64,000 nucleotides of DNA from Bacteroidota bacterium. GTDB lineage: Bacteria > Bacteroidota > Bacteroidia > 2-12-FULL-35-15. Of the stretch, positions 35,790 to 44,434 are shown one piece after another. Location of the stretch: assembly GCA_025963725.1 (NCBI GenBank), contig JAOQAE010000002.1, positions 1,668,411-1,732,410 of the forward strand, written 5' to 3'. The notes beneath the pieces are model-generated. The model was given only the letters and a program-made list of their open reading frames with translations. It was not told where the DNA came from and did not search any database. Both the position numbers and the translations under genes were made by a program. Within the stretch, counting starts at the first letter, position 1, and each line of letters opens with the position of its first letter.

Positions 35790-35932
35790 TTCTCGATACG
35801 TTTTCTTCCTTTCGTCAGAAAACACTCGAACTGACGCTAATAACATTGCGGAAACACTCGAACTGACGCCAATGGGCATGTCACTTCGTCCCGATGGCTA
35901 TCGGGATCAACCGAAGGGAGAGTATCGAGAAG
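35790..35932. repeat. Cluster of dispersed hairpin repeats (copies e, f, g)
   Basis: Copy e (35790-35835) is TTCTCGATAC, stem GTTTTCT/AGAAAAC, ACTCGAACTGACG. Copy f (35851-35869) keeps only the right box. Copy g (35881-35932) is inverted, ending in TATCGAGAA, with a CCCGATGGCTATCGGG palindrome. Fills most of the 347-bp gap before glnN; no gene seen there. Confidence 0.55.
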
Positions 35933-35943
35933 TGGTGGTTACG

Positions 35944-36468
35944 CTACTCAATTCCGTAAGCAAGGCGGTCGTTGATGATGCGGGCGGGACTGGTATAGGT
36001 ATGAGGAGTTCCTTTCCCTTTGTCCATGATGTGTATCACATTCCAGCCGCGGAACTTGAGGTAATCGGATACAAGGGCGCGGTGGCAGCTCCACCAGAGC
36101 GCTTCGGAGCACATATACGCCACGGGAGCCTTCTTCCCCAGCTTTTCGAGCTGCTTGATGGCTTCCTTGAAAGGCGATGTTTCCATATAATCGGCGTAGC
36201 CCCTGAACGCGGCCACACGCCATGCGGTATTGCGGGAATCGGGCAGCGGCTTCCTGCGGCCGCCCAGCTCCTTGAGGTGCACATATTTAATTCCGTTCTG
36301 GGGAAGGGCTTCTTCGAGGTATTCCTTATTAAAATGGGAAAACATGCGGGAGCCGGGATAGTTGCGGATGTCCACCAGCACTTTAATGCCGAACGACTGC
36401 AGCATGAGCACCAGCTCTTCGAAGCTGCGGGTAGAATGCCCAATGGTGTATATCTTCTGTTTTTCCAT
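35944..36468 (-). CDS. DUF488 family protein
   Basis: 174 aa from the ATG at 36468 (MEKQKIYTIGHSTRSFEEL); the longer open frame overlaps gldJ and is not used. YTIGHS, VLVDIRNYPGSRM, and the late CSEALWWSCHRALVSDYL with Cys and His are the DUF488 hallmarks. Family function is not settled. It follows gldJ by 49 bp on the same strand and may be co-transcribed. Confidence 0.85.
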   Translation of the reverse strand: MEKQKIYTIGHSTRSFEELVLMLQSFGIKVLVDIRNYPGSRMFSHFNKEYLEEALPQNGIKYVHLKELGGRRKPLPDSRNTAWRVAAFRGYADYMETSPFKEAIKQLEKLGKKAPVAYMCSEALWWSCHRALVSDYLKFRGWNVIHIMDKGKGTPHTYTSPARIINDRLAYGIE

Positions 36469-36517
36469 GATCTTATGATCAGGAACAAAAAAAATGCGCC
36501 AGCCCTCTTTCCCGGAT

Positions 36518-38074
36518 TTATCTTCTTCCCAATCCAACCGGGCTGCCCACCCTTGTCATGGCACAGCGGAACCCGATCCAGGCCGTTGCCTGCCTTTGGT
36601 CGAGATACCTTCTTGTTCCCGGGGCCATCCAGTAGGCGCGGTCTTTCCAGGAGCCGCCCTTGTACACCCTTGCCTTATCGTTGATGAGCGAGGTAAGCGA
36701 AGGGTCTTTATCCCCGGGCTTCACCGGCGCATTGTACATGCCGCTGCTCTCCGGCTTTCCGCTTGCAGGATCATACGGGTCGATCCAGGCTGAGCCGGAA
36801 AGCACGTCGATCTGCGACTGCACATCGCCGTCCTGGTAATTGATATTATCGGCAATGTTATAATTCCTCCGCTCATCGAGCTTATCATCGGCATAAGCAA
36901 GGCTCACGTCGCGCCATGCTACTTTTCCCGGGATGCTGATGATGTTGCCGTCGGCATCGTAGCGCACATCACTGTCGATCTCCACGCCGTTCGGGCCGGT
37001 TTGCTTTGCCTGGAAATTGTTTCCGCGGTACGGATTAAAATCCGATTTATCTTCCGGCGATAAAGGCCGGTATACATCCATCACCCACTCGCTTACATTG
37101 CCGCTCATGTTGTACAATCCATAATCGTTCGGCCAGTAAGAATATACGGGTGTGGTAATGTCACCGGCATCGTTAAGGCTTCCGGCAACACCCATCATGT
37201 CGCCGTTGCTGCGCTGGAAGTTCGCCATCATTTGTCCCATGTACTTCGAATCCGGATTGCGCGTGCCATGGCCGTTCCATGCATAAATGCGCCTTTCAGG
37301 GATCCGCTCGCCAATCGTATTGCCGATGAGGCCGTATGCTGCGTATTCCCACTCAGCTTCGGTAGGCAGGCGGTAGCGCGGCAGGAAGATCCCGTCGATC
37401 ATTGCTACCTGCCTCCCCGATTTATTGCTTGCGCTTGGTATGGATTGCTTTGTGGCTCCCTGCCATTTTCCTTCGAGGTACTGATCGGTATTAAAATAAT
37501 CTTCTTCTGTAGGCGATGAGTTCCAGTCGATGATGCCTTCGCGCACCAAAATATATTCATTCACCCTGTCGGTGCGCCATGAGCAAAAATCTGAGGCCTG
37601 CAGCCAGTTTACGCCCACCACCGGGTAATCGCGGTACGAAGGATGGCGCAGGTACATTTCCACGTAGGGCTCATTGTATGCCATGCGGTCGCGCCATACA
37701 TTGGTATCGGGAAGCGCTTTCTTCACCACATCGGGAAAGTTGGCGCCAAACACACGCGCGGTCCAGTGCAGGTATTCAAGGTAATCGAGGTTGCGGATCT
37801 CGGTAAGGTCCATGTAAAAGGAAGCTACGGTAACGCGGTGCGGAATGTTGTTCCATTCGTAAGTAACATCCTGCTCGGCCCTCCCCATGGTGAAGGTGCC
37901 GCCCTGTATGAACGCAAGCCCGGGGCCTGTTTCCTGGCCTTCGTAAGGCGACACGTCCATAGTGGCATTTTGCGGATTGTTGTAGGACCAGCCTGTAACC
38001 GGCGAGACTGGTGTGTTGCAGGATGCCATCGCTATAGCGAGAAAACCGGCAGGCAAAAAGAAAATTGTTCTCAT
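36518..38074 (-). CDS. gldJ: GldJ-like gliding motility/T9SS lipoprotein (SUMF1 fold)
   Basis: 518 aa. Lipoprotein signal with Cys19 in AIAMASCNTP. The fold is the formylglycine-generating-enzyme (SUMF1) type: GLAFIQGGTFTMGRAEQDV, YRLPTEAEWEYAAYGL, YNMSGNVSEWVMDVYR and WIGFRCAM. The early GWSYNNPQNATMDVSPYEGQ and 'EWNNIPHRVTVASFYMDLTE' are closer to GldJ than GldK as I know them. GldJ is needed for gliding and for stable GldK in Flavobacterium; both are linked to T9SS. Assignment to GldJ rather than a paralogue is moderately sure. Confidence 0.75.
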   Translation of the reverse strand: MRTIFFLPAGFLAIAMASCNTPVSPVTGWSYNNPQNATMDVSPYEGQETGPGLAFIQGGTFTMGRAEQDVTYEWNNIPHRVTVASFYMDLTEIRNLDYLEYLHWTARVFGANFPDVVKKALPDTNVWRDRMAYNEPYVEMYLRHPSYRDYPVVGVNWLQASDFCSWRTDRVNEYILVREGIIDWNSSPTEEDYFNTDQYLEGKWQGATKQSIPSASNKSGRQVAMIDGIFLPRYRLPTEAEWEYAAYGLIGNTIGERIPERRIYAWNGHGTRNPDSKYMGQMMANFQRSNGDMMGVAGSLNDAGDITTPVYSYWPNDYGLYNMSGNVSEWVMDVYRPLSPEDKSDFNPYRGNNFQAKQTGPNGVEIDSDVRYDADGNIISIPGKVAWRDVSLAYADDKLDERRNYNIADNINYQDGDVQSQIDVLSGSAWIDPYDPASGKPESSGMYNAPVKPGDKDPSLTSLINDKARVYKGGSWKDRAYWMAPGTRRYLDQRQATAWIGFRCAMTRVGSPVGLGRR

Positions 38075-38152
38075 GGGGCCTGAGCTTTAGTTTGTACCGT
38101 AATGCGTTTATAACGAAGGCAGAACTAAAAGATACAGGCGCTCAGAAAATTA

Positions 38153-39382
38153 TCAGTGAAGCGCCCTGGGCGAATGGATCCCGAAGGCATCGATGAAGAT
38201 GGCGGAATCGTAATAGGGATCGGCATAATCGGCGATCGCAAACTTGATATGATATTTCTGGTTGGGCTTTACTTTGATCTTTGCGGTAAGCACTTTCGTA
38301 AAGCCGTCGTACTGCCAGGCCTTGAATAATTTGAGATCGGTATCCACATAGCCGTTTGAAATGTAGTACTCTTTATTCGCGAGGTGATTGATCGCGGAGA
38401 CCGACACCGGCGTTTTTTTATCGGGCAGCGTTGCAAGATTATAGGTGGTATCCTTATTTTTATCATTCAGCCCAATGCCGGAAATGAAGAGCCCGAACAC
38501 ATCATTGTACTGAAGGAACTCAGGATACTCCTCCGAGGCAAATGCATACTGGAACACCAGTGAATCTGCATCGATCTGGATTTCGAACTCGATCACAGCA
38601 GCATCGAACAGCGAACCTGAATTGCCAACAAGCGAAGAAAGGTTTTTATCGGGCGTAACACCCTGCTTGTTCACGCTGCTCACCGAAGGCGAATTGTTGG
38701 GCCCTATTGCACCCTGCGGAGTGCCTGTGCAAAGGAATAAACCGTTCACTATCGACAGCCCCGGATCTTTCTGCTTGAATAATTTTACCGAAGCGCTCTT
38801 CTCGGGGTACTTTACATCCTTAATTTTCATTTCCTTCGGCAACAGGAATTTTGAGAGGTCGTCGGCCGACTTTATATCAAAGAACTCCACGGAAGAATTT
38901 ATCTTCTCAAGCTTCTTCAGCACATCCTTCGGAATGGCTACCGTGGAATTCGGCGCAGGGCCGCTTTTGTAAGTGATGATAAAGCCGTGAAACATTGCTG
39001 AAGCTTCGGAAGCATTCGCGCAGGCGGTTTGCTTTACAATCTCCCACTCCACCCAGGCCTTGTTGAACACATCCGGCATCAGCACATACAATGCTGCAAA
39101 GCGCTGGAAGTTGAGCTCGGTGTAATCAAAATCCTTCGGGTAATCGGTATACACATACTGCACTTTTTTTACGATCCTGTTCTCAAATTTTTTCTTTTCG
39201 GAAGCGCTCTCGTGCAGCTCGTGATCGCCGAAATGCATTTGCAGGTACTGCACATCGGGAGAACTTTCCTTTGTGATCTTCGGCACTTCCGTGGTTTTCA
39301 CCTTCGACACATCAAACCTGATCTGCGAGCTGGCGGTTTGGAACAGGAACATGCTCAAAAAAAGAATAGTAAAGTATTTCAT
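38153..39382 (-). CDS. Choice-of-anchor L domain protein
   Basis: 409 aa. Signal peptide ends TASSQ. The C-terminal half (about 210-405) carries the choice-of-anchor L pattern: GSLFDAAVIEFEIQ, FQYAFASEEYPEFLQYNDVF, GLFISGIG, and the terminal IADYADPYYDSAIFID. Such domains normally sit before a surface anchor (T9SS or PEP-CTERM); here the protein stops right after it, so no anchor is present. The N-terminal half has no known domain. Lies 78 bp upstream of gldJ on the same strand. Confidence 0.8.
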   Translation of the reverse strand: MKYFTILFLSMFLFQTASSQIRFDVSKVKTTEVPKITKESSPDVQYLQMHFGDHELHESASEKKKFENRIVKKVQYVYTDYPKDFDYTELNFQRFAALYVLMPDVFNKAWVEWEIVKQTACANASEASAMFHGFIITYKSGPAPNSTVAIPKDVLKKLEKINSSVEFFDIKSADDLSKFLLPKEMKIKDVKYPEKSASVKLFKQKDPGLSIVNGLFLCTGTPQGAIGPNNSPSVSSVNKQGVTPDKNLSSLVGNSGSLFDAAVIEFEIQIDADSLVFQYAFASEEYPEFLQYNDVFGLFISGIGLNDKNKDTTYNLATLPDKKTPVSVSAINHLANKEYYISNGYVDTDLKLFKAWQYDGFTKVLTAKIKVKPNQKYHIKFAIADYADPYYDSAIFIDAFGIHSPRALH

Positions 39383-39476
39383 ATTACTGCGTCTGATTAA
39401 CGGATCCCGTGTAGAAGAGATCTGTCTCGTTTGTACTTATAATTCAGCCTGCCGGAAAAAGATACAGAATGAAGAT

Positions 39477-40010
39477 CTAATACATGGATACAGACACCCT
39501 TTTCAGGATATGGTTGCCATCAAATACAAAATCAGCACGCACATCCTGGTGCTGGCAGCTGAGGTCGTAGCTGAGCGTATATTCTATGTCCTCGTTTACC
39601 TCAGAAGCATCAACAGGCGCCCCGAAAGCTCCGCGTACCCTATTTACAGTGGATTCGCCGATCTGTAAAAAATCAGCAGGTGCAAATACGGTCCCTTTCT
39701 GCAGGGTGATCTCCCGCAAGGGCTGCGCGTTTCTGTCTTCTTCGCCGTACGAGCGGAAGAACAGCTGGCAATCCGGCGCGGTATACGTATACCTCGCAGT
39801 GTATGAGCGCTGGCAATAACCGCCGGAAAACAAGGCATACATTTTCGAATGGAATTTTTTTGAAGGACGCCCAAGTATCTTTCTTGCCTCTTTAACGGTT
39901 GTGGAATCGAAGCGAAAATTTTCAAACTCCTGCGGAAGGCGGATAAATGGCTTTTGAGAGAACACAGGGCAGCTGAATGCCAAAAGAAGAAAGAGCAGTG
40001 CATGTTTCAT
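39477..40010 (-). CDS. Secreted protein of unknown function
   Basis: 177 aa from the ATG at 40010 (MKHALLFLLLAFSCPVFSQ is a clean signal peptide); the 15-residue upstream extension is not used. The body has SKMYALFSGGYCQRSYTARY and later SYDLSCQHQDVRADFVFDGN, with beta-rich pattern and three cysteines in the mature part. Not recognised. Located between tatA and the choice-of-anchor L gene. Confidence 0.6.
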   Translation of the reverse strand: MKHALLFLLLAFSCPVFSQKPFIRLPQEFENFRFDSTTVKEARKILGRPSKKFHSKMYALFSGGYCQRSYTARYTYTAPDCQLFFRSYGEEDRNAQPLREITLQKGTVFAPADFLQIGESTVNRVRGAFGAPVDASEVNEDIEYTLSYDLSCQHQDVRADFVFDGNHILKRVSVSMY

Positions 40011-40030
40011 GGTTATGTTATTGAAACGAA

Positions 40031-40056
40031 AATGCCCCCGCATCTGCAGGGGCATT
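40031..40056 (-). terminator. Terminator after tatA
   Basis: AATGCCCC / GGGGCATT, 8-bp stem, 10-nt loop, short T run on the minus strand, 7 bp past the tatA stop. Confidence 0.6.
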
Positions 40057-40062
40057 CTTCTG

Positions 40063-40392
40063 TTATTTCATAGTGTCTTCAATATTCTTTCCTTCATCTT
40101 CCAGCGTTTTATTCACATCTGCGATCTGCCGCTTCATGCTTTGTCCGGCTTTTTCGATCTCTGACTGGATCTCTGAAGTATGCTTTTTTATTTCGTCGGC
40201 AAAGCCTTCGGTGCTTTTCGTGATCTCCTTCTGGATCTGCTCTTTTGCATCGTTGATCTCCCTCAGCCCCTTGCCCAATCCTTTTGCGATCTCGGGCAAT
40301 TTATCGGAACCGAAGAACATGAGAAGCACGATCACGATCATGAACACTTCACCTCCACCAAGATTCAGAAAAAGAAATACAGCGCTTAACAT
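40063..40392 (-). CDS. tatA: TatA/Hcf106-type twin-arginine translocase subunit
   Basis: 109 aa from the ATG at 40392. One transmembrane helix (GGGEVFMIVIVLLMFFG), the FGxxKLP hinge (FGSDKLPEIAKGLGKGLRE) and a long charged amphipathic/coiled tail. This fits TatA. It forms the protein-conducting part of the Tat system for folded proteins. tatC is not in the window. The frame is open 7 codons further up (MHRNSRL) but the shorter start is typical. Confidence 0.85.
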   Translation of the reverse strand: MLSAVFLFLNLGGGEVFMIVIVLLMFFGSDKLPEIAKGLGKGLREINDAKEQIQKEITKSTEGFADEIKKHTSEIQSEIEKAGQSMKRQIADVNKTLEDEGKNIEDTMK

Positions 40393-40490
40393 CAGTCGGG
40401 AATTACGATGCAAAGTTACGCAATATTCGGGAGGGAATGTATAAGGGAATAAATCTTATTCTAATGTGATGCGGTTTGTGGCAGGCTGTC

Positions 40491-40515
40491 AGTTCGAGCG
40501 GAGTCGAGAACGTGT
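40491..40515. repeat. Short hairpin repeat, copy h
   Basis: GTCAGTTCGAGCGGAGTCGAGAAC; its reverse complement occurs again at 40653-40676 and 40908-40931. A compact relative of the TCTCGATAC/ACTCGAACTGAC family with a tiny stem. Confidence 0.5.
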
Positions 40516-40640
40516 GATGGCTTTGAATGGAACGCAGATCATTATGATTTTTTATGATTTAAGAGGTTTGATCGTCTTCGACGAGTTATGATGGATTATG
40601 ATTGACGCACTGTGGTGCCCCCGAGCAAGTTCGGGAGGCA

Positions 40641-40799
40641 GGCCAACGCACGTTCTCGACTCCGCTCGAACTGACAACCCGCAGGATAACAATCACGAAG
40701 TGATGCACATCCGCCACCCATAACCTCTGCATTCTTTGCGCCTTTGCGAGAAAAAGCAGACACGCAGAATGAGATTCCCTCGGCAAGCCCGGGATGACA
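40641..40799. repeat. Intergenic duplicated segment, copy A
   Basis: Starts GGCCAACGC, holds GTTCTCGACTCCGCTCGAAC, then CCTCTGCATTCTTTGCGCC, a run of A, CACGCAGAATG and ends CGGGATGAC. Copy B at 40896 has the same order of blocks with small changes. No coding potential is credible; the ORFs here are by chance. Confidence 0.6.
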
Positions 40800-40895
40800 A
40801 ATCAATCGCAAAGCGATGCAAATCTCCTGTAATATCACAGGTAAAAAATCTGTGAATCTGCGGCGAAATTACATTAGGAGCAGGTGCGGGCGACA

Positions 40896-41033
40896 GGCCA
40901 ACGCTCGTTCTCGACTCCGCTCGAACTGACAACGCACAACCTCTGCGTTCTTTGCACCTTGCGGGAAAGAAAGCAGGCACGCAGAATGCATCTTATGATT
41001 TTGCAGAGATCCCGTGTCGGAGCACGGGATGAC
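40896..41033. repeat. Intergenic duplicated segment, copy B
   Basis: Same blocks as copy A but missing about 35 bp in the middle and with a new hairpin CCCGTG-N5-GCACGGG before the final ATGAC. Together with copy A it fills the 716-bp gap between tatA and secDF, which holds no gene that I can see. Confidence 0.6.
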
Positions 41034-41052
41034 GATAAATACCGATAAAAAT

Positions 41053-41089
41053 AATGAAGCCCGGTATTCAGAGAACACCGGGCTTCATT
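41053..41089 (-). terminator. Terminator after secDF
   Basis: AATGAAGCCCGGT / ACCGGGCTTCATT, 13-bp perfect stem with an 11-nt loop and T-rich tail, 20 bp past the secDF stop. Confidence 0.85.
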
Positions 41090-41108
41090 TATTAATTTAA
41101 GCTGTTAA

Positions 41109-44100
41109 TTATTGCTTGTGCTCCTTATCAGCTTTTTCCTTTTCAAGGTCAATTACGATCGGAGTTGCAATGCAGATCGAAGAATAGGTACCGATAACGA
41201 TACCGATCAGCAATGCGAAGGAGAATCCTTTGATGGTTTCGCCACCGAAGATAAAGATCGCAAGTAATACGAAGAAGATGGTTAAGGATGTATTGATAGT
41301 ACGGCTTAATGTACTGTTCAATGCAAAGTTGATCACTCGTTCACGCTCGTTCTTATCAAGGTCGGATTTGTTGCGCTCCGTAAGGTATTCACGGATCCTG
41401 TCGAACACAACCACCGTATCCGTCATCGAGTAGCTCATTACGGTTAAGATCGCCGCGATGAAATCCTGCGTGATCTCCAATGAGAATGGCAGGATGCCGT
41501 CGAAGATCAGGTAGAAGGAAAGAACGATGGCAACGTCGTGGAATAAAGCCACAACCGCACCAAGACCGTACTGCCATTTCTTAAAGCGGACGAAGATGAA
41601 CACGAACATCACGAGGCAGGACAACAATACCGCCCAGATCGCTTTTGCCTTAATGTCGCGGGAAACTGTTTCACCCACCTTATCGGATGACATGATGTGT
41701 CCGTTTCCGCCAACCTGCTGCAGCCCTTCCTTCAGCTTTGTCTCCACTTTTGCTTCCGCATCATCCGAAGCATCCTCGATCAGGTAAGTGGTGGTGATCC
41801 TCATACGTGTGTTTGAGCCGTATGTTTTTACTTCAGGGGCTTCACCGAAAGAGGTGGTAAGCGCTTTGTTCACGTCTTCGGTAGACCTGAGCTCGTCAAA
41901 CTGCACCACATAGGAGCGGCCTCCTTTAAAGTCGACACCCAGGCTGAACCCGCCTTTTTTCACATAGCAGAAGATCCCTGCAACAATGATCAGTCCGGAG
42001 AACAGGTAGTACATTTTACGTTTTCCAACGAAGTTGATGTTGATCTTTTTAAATGCATTCTCTGTCATTGAGTTGGAGAATGTGATCACTTTATTCTTGT
42101 TCAGCCAGCGGTCAAACACCAGTCGCGTGATGAAGATCGCGCAGAACAGGGAGGAAATGATACCGATGATGAGCGTGGTTGCAAAGCCCTGGATAGGCCC
42201 TGTACCGAATACAAAAAGGATGATACCTAATAATAAGCCGGTAACGTGTGAATCGATCACCGATGACATTGCATTTTTATAACCTTCCTTGATGGCCATG
42301 GCAGTTGTTTTGCCAAGCGCCAGCTCCTCTCGCACGCGCTCGAAGATCAGGATGTTCGCATCCACCGACATCGCAATGGTAAGTACGATACCGGCAATAC
42401 CCGGTAATGTTAATACAGCCTGGAAGGATGCAAGGATCCCGATCACGAAGAAGTTGTTGATGATCATGGCAAGATCGGCAACCCAGCCGGCCTTGTTATA
42501 ATAGAAGCCCATGAACAGGAACACGAGGATCACCGCTATAACAGTAGAGAGCAATCCTTTGCTTACCGCTTCAGCTCCCAATACAGGGCCTACAACAGTT
42601 TCCTGTACGATGTGAGCGGTAGCAGGCAGTTTACCTGCTTTCAGGATGTTCACTAAATCGTCTGCTTCTTCATTCGAGAAATTACCGGTGATGGAAGAAA
42701 CGCCGCCGGCGATCTCATTCTGAACGGTAGGGAATGAATACACGCTGTTATCAAGAACGATGGCGATCGATTTGCCGATATTTTCCCTTGTAAGGCGCTT
42801 CCACTCCTGTCCGGCCTCAGCCGTCATCGACATGGAGATCTGCGGAGATCCGCCGCCGGCCTGGTCAAATACTTTACGTGCATCTGTAATGATATCGCCC
42901 GACAATGGAGCTTTGCCTTCCCTGTTTGTTACGCGGATCGCGATCAGCTGAACAGTGGTTTCTTCCTTATCAAATGCTTTAAATGTCCATAAGAACTTAG
43001 TGCCTTTTTTGAAGATCGCTTTTACTTTCGGATTGCTCAGGTACTCATTTACTTTTCCTGTATCGCTGATCGCAGAGTAACCTACAACCGGGCCGCGTCC
43101 GAGAACCGGCTGTCCTTTTTCATCACGTCCGATCGCTGCGCTTAACACTGCGAACAACGGATTTTCCTTACGAAGGCGTGCAATAGTATCGGCTTTTGTT
43201 TCGCCTGCTTTGTTTGAATCGCCCTTCACCGTTTCTTTACCCAACTGTGCGGATAATGATTTGGCTGAATCGGTTGGTGATTTCAGCGTGTCGGTTTTCG
43301 CCAGCTTCGGATCAACAACCAATGGCTTTATTAAAGAATCTCCTTTGCCTGCAACGGTATTGGTATCGGCCGGTGAAAGGATTTCTTTTAAACGTGTATT
43401 CGCCTTATCGAGCAAAGGATAGATCTCCTCGTTGTCGTAAGTTTCCCAGAACTCGAGGTTAGCGGTTCCCTGTAACAATTTACGTACGCGCTCCTTGTCG
43501 GTTACACCCGGCAATTCAATAAGGATACGGCCGGAAGAAGCAAGGCGCTGGATGTTTGGCTGTGTTACACCAAATTTATCGATACGTGCGCGCAATGTGT
43601 TTTCGGAAGTTGCAATGGCATCCTCGATGCGCTCGCGTAAGAACTTCAACACATCCTCGTTGGAAGTGTTAAAATCAACCTTGCCTTTTAATTCAATGGT
43701 CTGGAAGTTAATTGCCAGCTTTCCGCCCGGGTTCAGCTTATTGAACTCTTCGCCGAAAATGGTCACGAAATCCTTGGTGGATGTTCTCTGAACTTCTTTC
43801 GCTTTTGCGAGTGCCGCTAAAAATGAAGGCTCGTTGCTGTTGTTGGATAATCCCTTGATGATCTCGGCAACGGAAACTTCAAGCGTTACGTTCATACCGC
43901 CTTTTAAGTCGAGGCCAAGGTTCAGCTGGCGCTTTTTAACGTCATCGTACGTGTATTGGGCAATGCCAAGGTCGATCACCGTTTTTCTTTTCAGGGAATC
44001 GAGGTAGTAATTACGCCTTAAGTTCTTTACCGAGTCGAGGTAAGTGTTCTTAGAACTTGATTTCTGGGCTGCTTCAACCACATCTCCCTGTGCAATATAG

Positions 44101-44222
44101 TTATCGGCAAATGCATCCGCATCCTTCTCGATACCGTTTGCCACCCAGGTAAACATTAAATAATAAGCACAAGCGAGTGCCAGTAAGATCGCAAACAGCC
44201 TGATAACGCCTTTGTTCTGCAT
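41109..44222 (-). CDS. secDF: Protein translocase subunit SecDF (fused)
   Basis: 1037 aa, the SecD-SecF fusion usual in Bacteroidota. Inner-membrane accessory of SecYEG that uses the proton gradient to pull proteins out. SecD part: QLNLGLDLKGGMNVTLEV (about 100-118), a long periplasmic insertion (about 300-400) and SMSVDANILIFERVREELA; SecF part: LGVDFKGGRSYVVQFDELRS (about 755) and SYSMTDTVVVFDRIREYL. About 12 transmembrane helices. It supports the heavy export load implied by the many secreted proteins in the window. Confidence 0.96.
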   Translation of the reverse strand: MQNKGVIRLFAILLALACAYYLMFTWVANGIEKDADAFADNYIAQGDVVEAAQKSSSKNTYLDSVKNLRRNYYLDSLKRKTVIDLGIAQYTYDDVKKRQLNLGLDLKGGMNVTLEVSVAEIIKGLSNNSNEPSFLAALAKAKEVQRTSTKDFVTIFGEEFNKLNPGGKLAINFQTIELKGKVDFNTSNEDVLKFLRERIEDAIATSENTLRARIDKFGVTQPNIQRLASSGRILIELPGVTDKERVRKLLQGTANLEFWETYDNEEIYPLLDKANTRLKEILSPADTNTVAGKGDSLIKPLVVDPKLAKTDTLKSPTDSAKSLSAQLGKETVKGDSNKAGETKADTIARLRKENPLFAVLSAAIGRDEKGQPVLGRGPVVGYSAISDTGKVNEYLSNPKVKAIFKKGTKFLWTFKAFDKEETTVQLIAIRVTNREGKAPLSGDIITDARKVFDQAGGGSPQISMSMTAEAGQEWKRLTRENIGKSIAIVLDNSVYSFPTVQNEIAGGVSSITGNFSNEEADDLVNILKAGKLPATAHIVQETVVGPVLGAEAVSKGLLSTVIAVILVFLFMGFYYNKAGWVADLAMIINNFFVIGILASFQAVLTLPGIAGIVLTIAMSVDANILIFERVREELALGKTTAMAIKEGYKNAMSSVIDSHVTGLLLGIILFVFGTGPIQGFATTLIIGIISSLFCAIFITRLVFDRWLNKNKVITFSNSMTENAFKKININFVGKRKMYYLFSGLIIVAGIFCYVKKGGFSLGVDFKGGRSYVVQFDELRSTEDVNKALTTSFGEAPEVKTYGSNTRMRITTTYLIEDASDDAEAKVETKLKEGLQQVGGNGHIMSSDKVGETVSRDIKAKAIWAVLLSCLVMFVFIFVRFKKWQYGLGAVVALFHDVAIVLSFYLIFDGILPFSLEITQDFIAAILTVMSYSMTDTVVVFDRIREYLTERNKSDLDKNERERVINFALNSTLSRTINTSLTIFFVLLAIFIFGGETIKGFSFALLIGIVIGTYSSICIATPIVIDLEKEKADKEHKQ

Positions 44223-44309
44223 AATTGTGATTAATTAAAATTTGTATTGGTTCCAGGTTAACAAGCAGCTGATCTGCTTATTTAACACTCTGATTTTTAA
44301 ATAAGGGTG

Positions 44310-44341
44310 CAAATATAGAATAACAATTATTATTTACCAAT
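44310..44341 (-). promoter_or_regulatory. Likely promoter of secDF
   Basis: Minus strand -7 element TATATTTG (44310-44317), perfect, with ATTG 20 nt upstream (44338-44341). Expected start about 80 nt before the ATG. Confidence 0.5.
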
Positions 44342-44407
44342 TTTATCCGCTTTTTGGCTCATTATAACAAAACGGGGCTGATTTTAGGCACAATCATACC
44401 AATTGCT

Positions 44408-44415
44408 TAGCTTTG
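44408..44415 (+). promoter_or_regulatory. -7 element of the VCBS/P-domain gene
   Basis: TAGCTTTG matches TAnnTTTG perfectly; expected start about 13 nt before the ATG at 44435. The -33 position reads TAGG, not TTTG. Confidence 0.45.
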
Positions 44416-44434
44416 TAATACTTATCAGCACGCC

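Noticed and set aside
35737-36684. 315-codon plus-strand ORF antisense to DUF488 and gldJ
   Set aside because: Begins in repeat DNA and mirrors two well-supported minus-strand genes; no recognisable domain.
40586-41078. Several overlapping minus-strand ORFs of 60-95 codons
   Set aside because: They run across duplicated repeat DNA, have no domain pattern and no start or promoter support.
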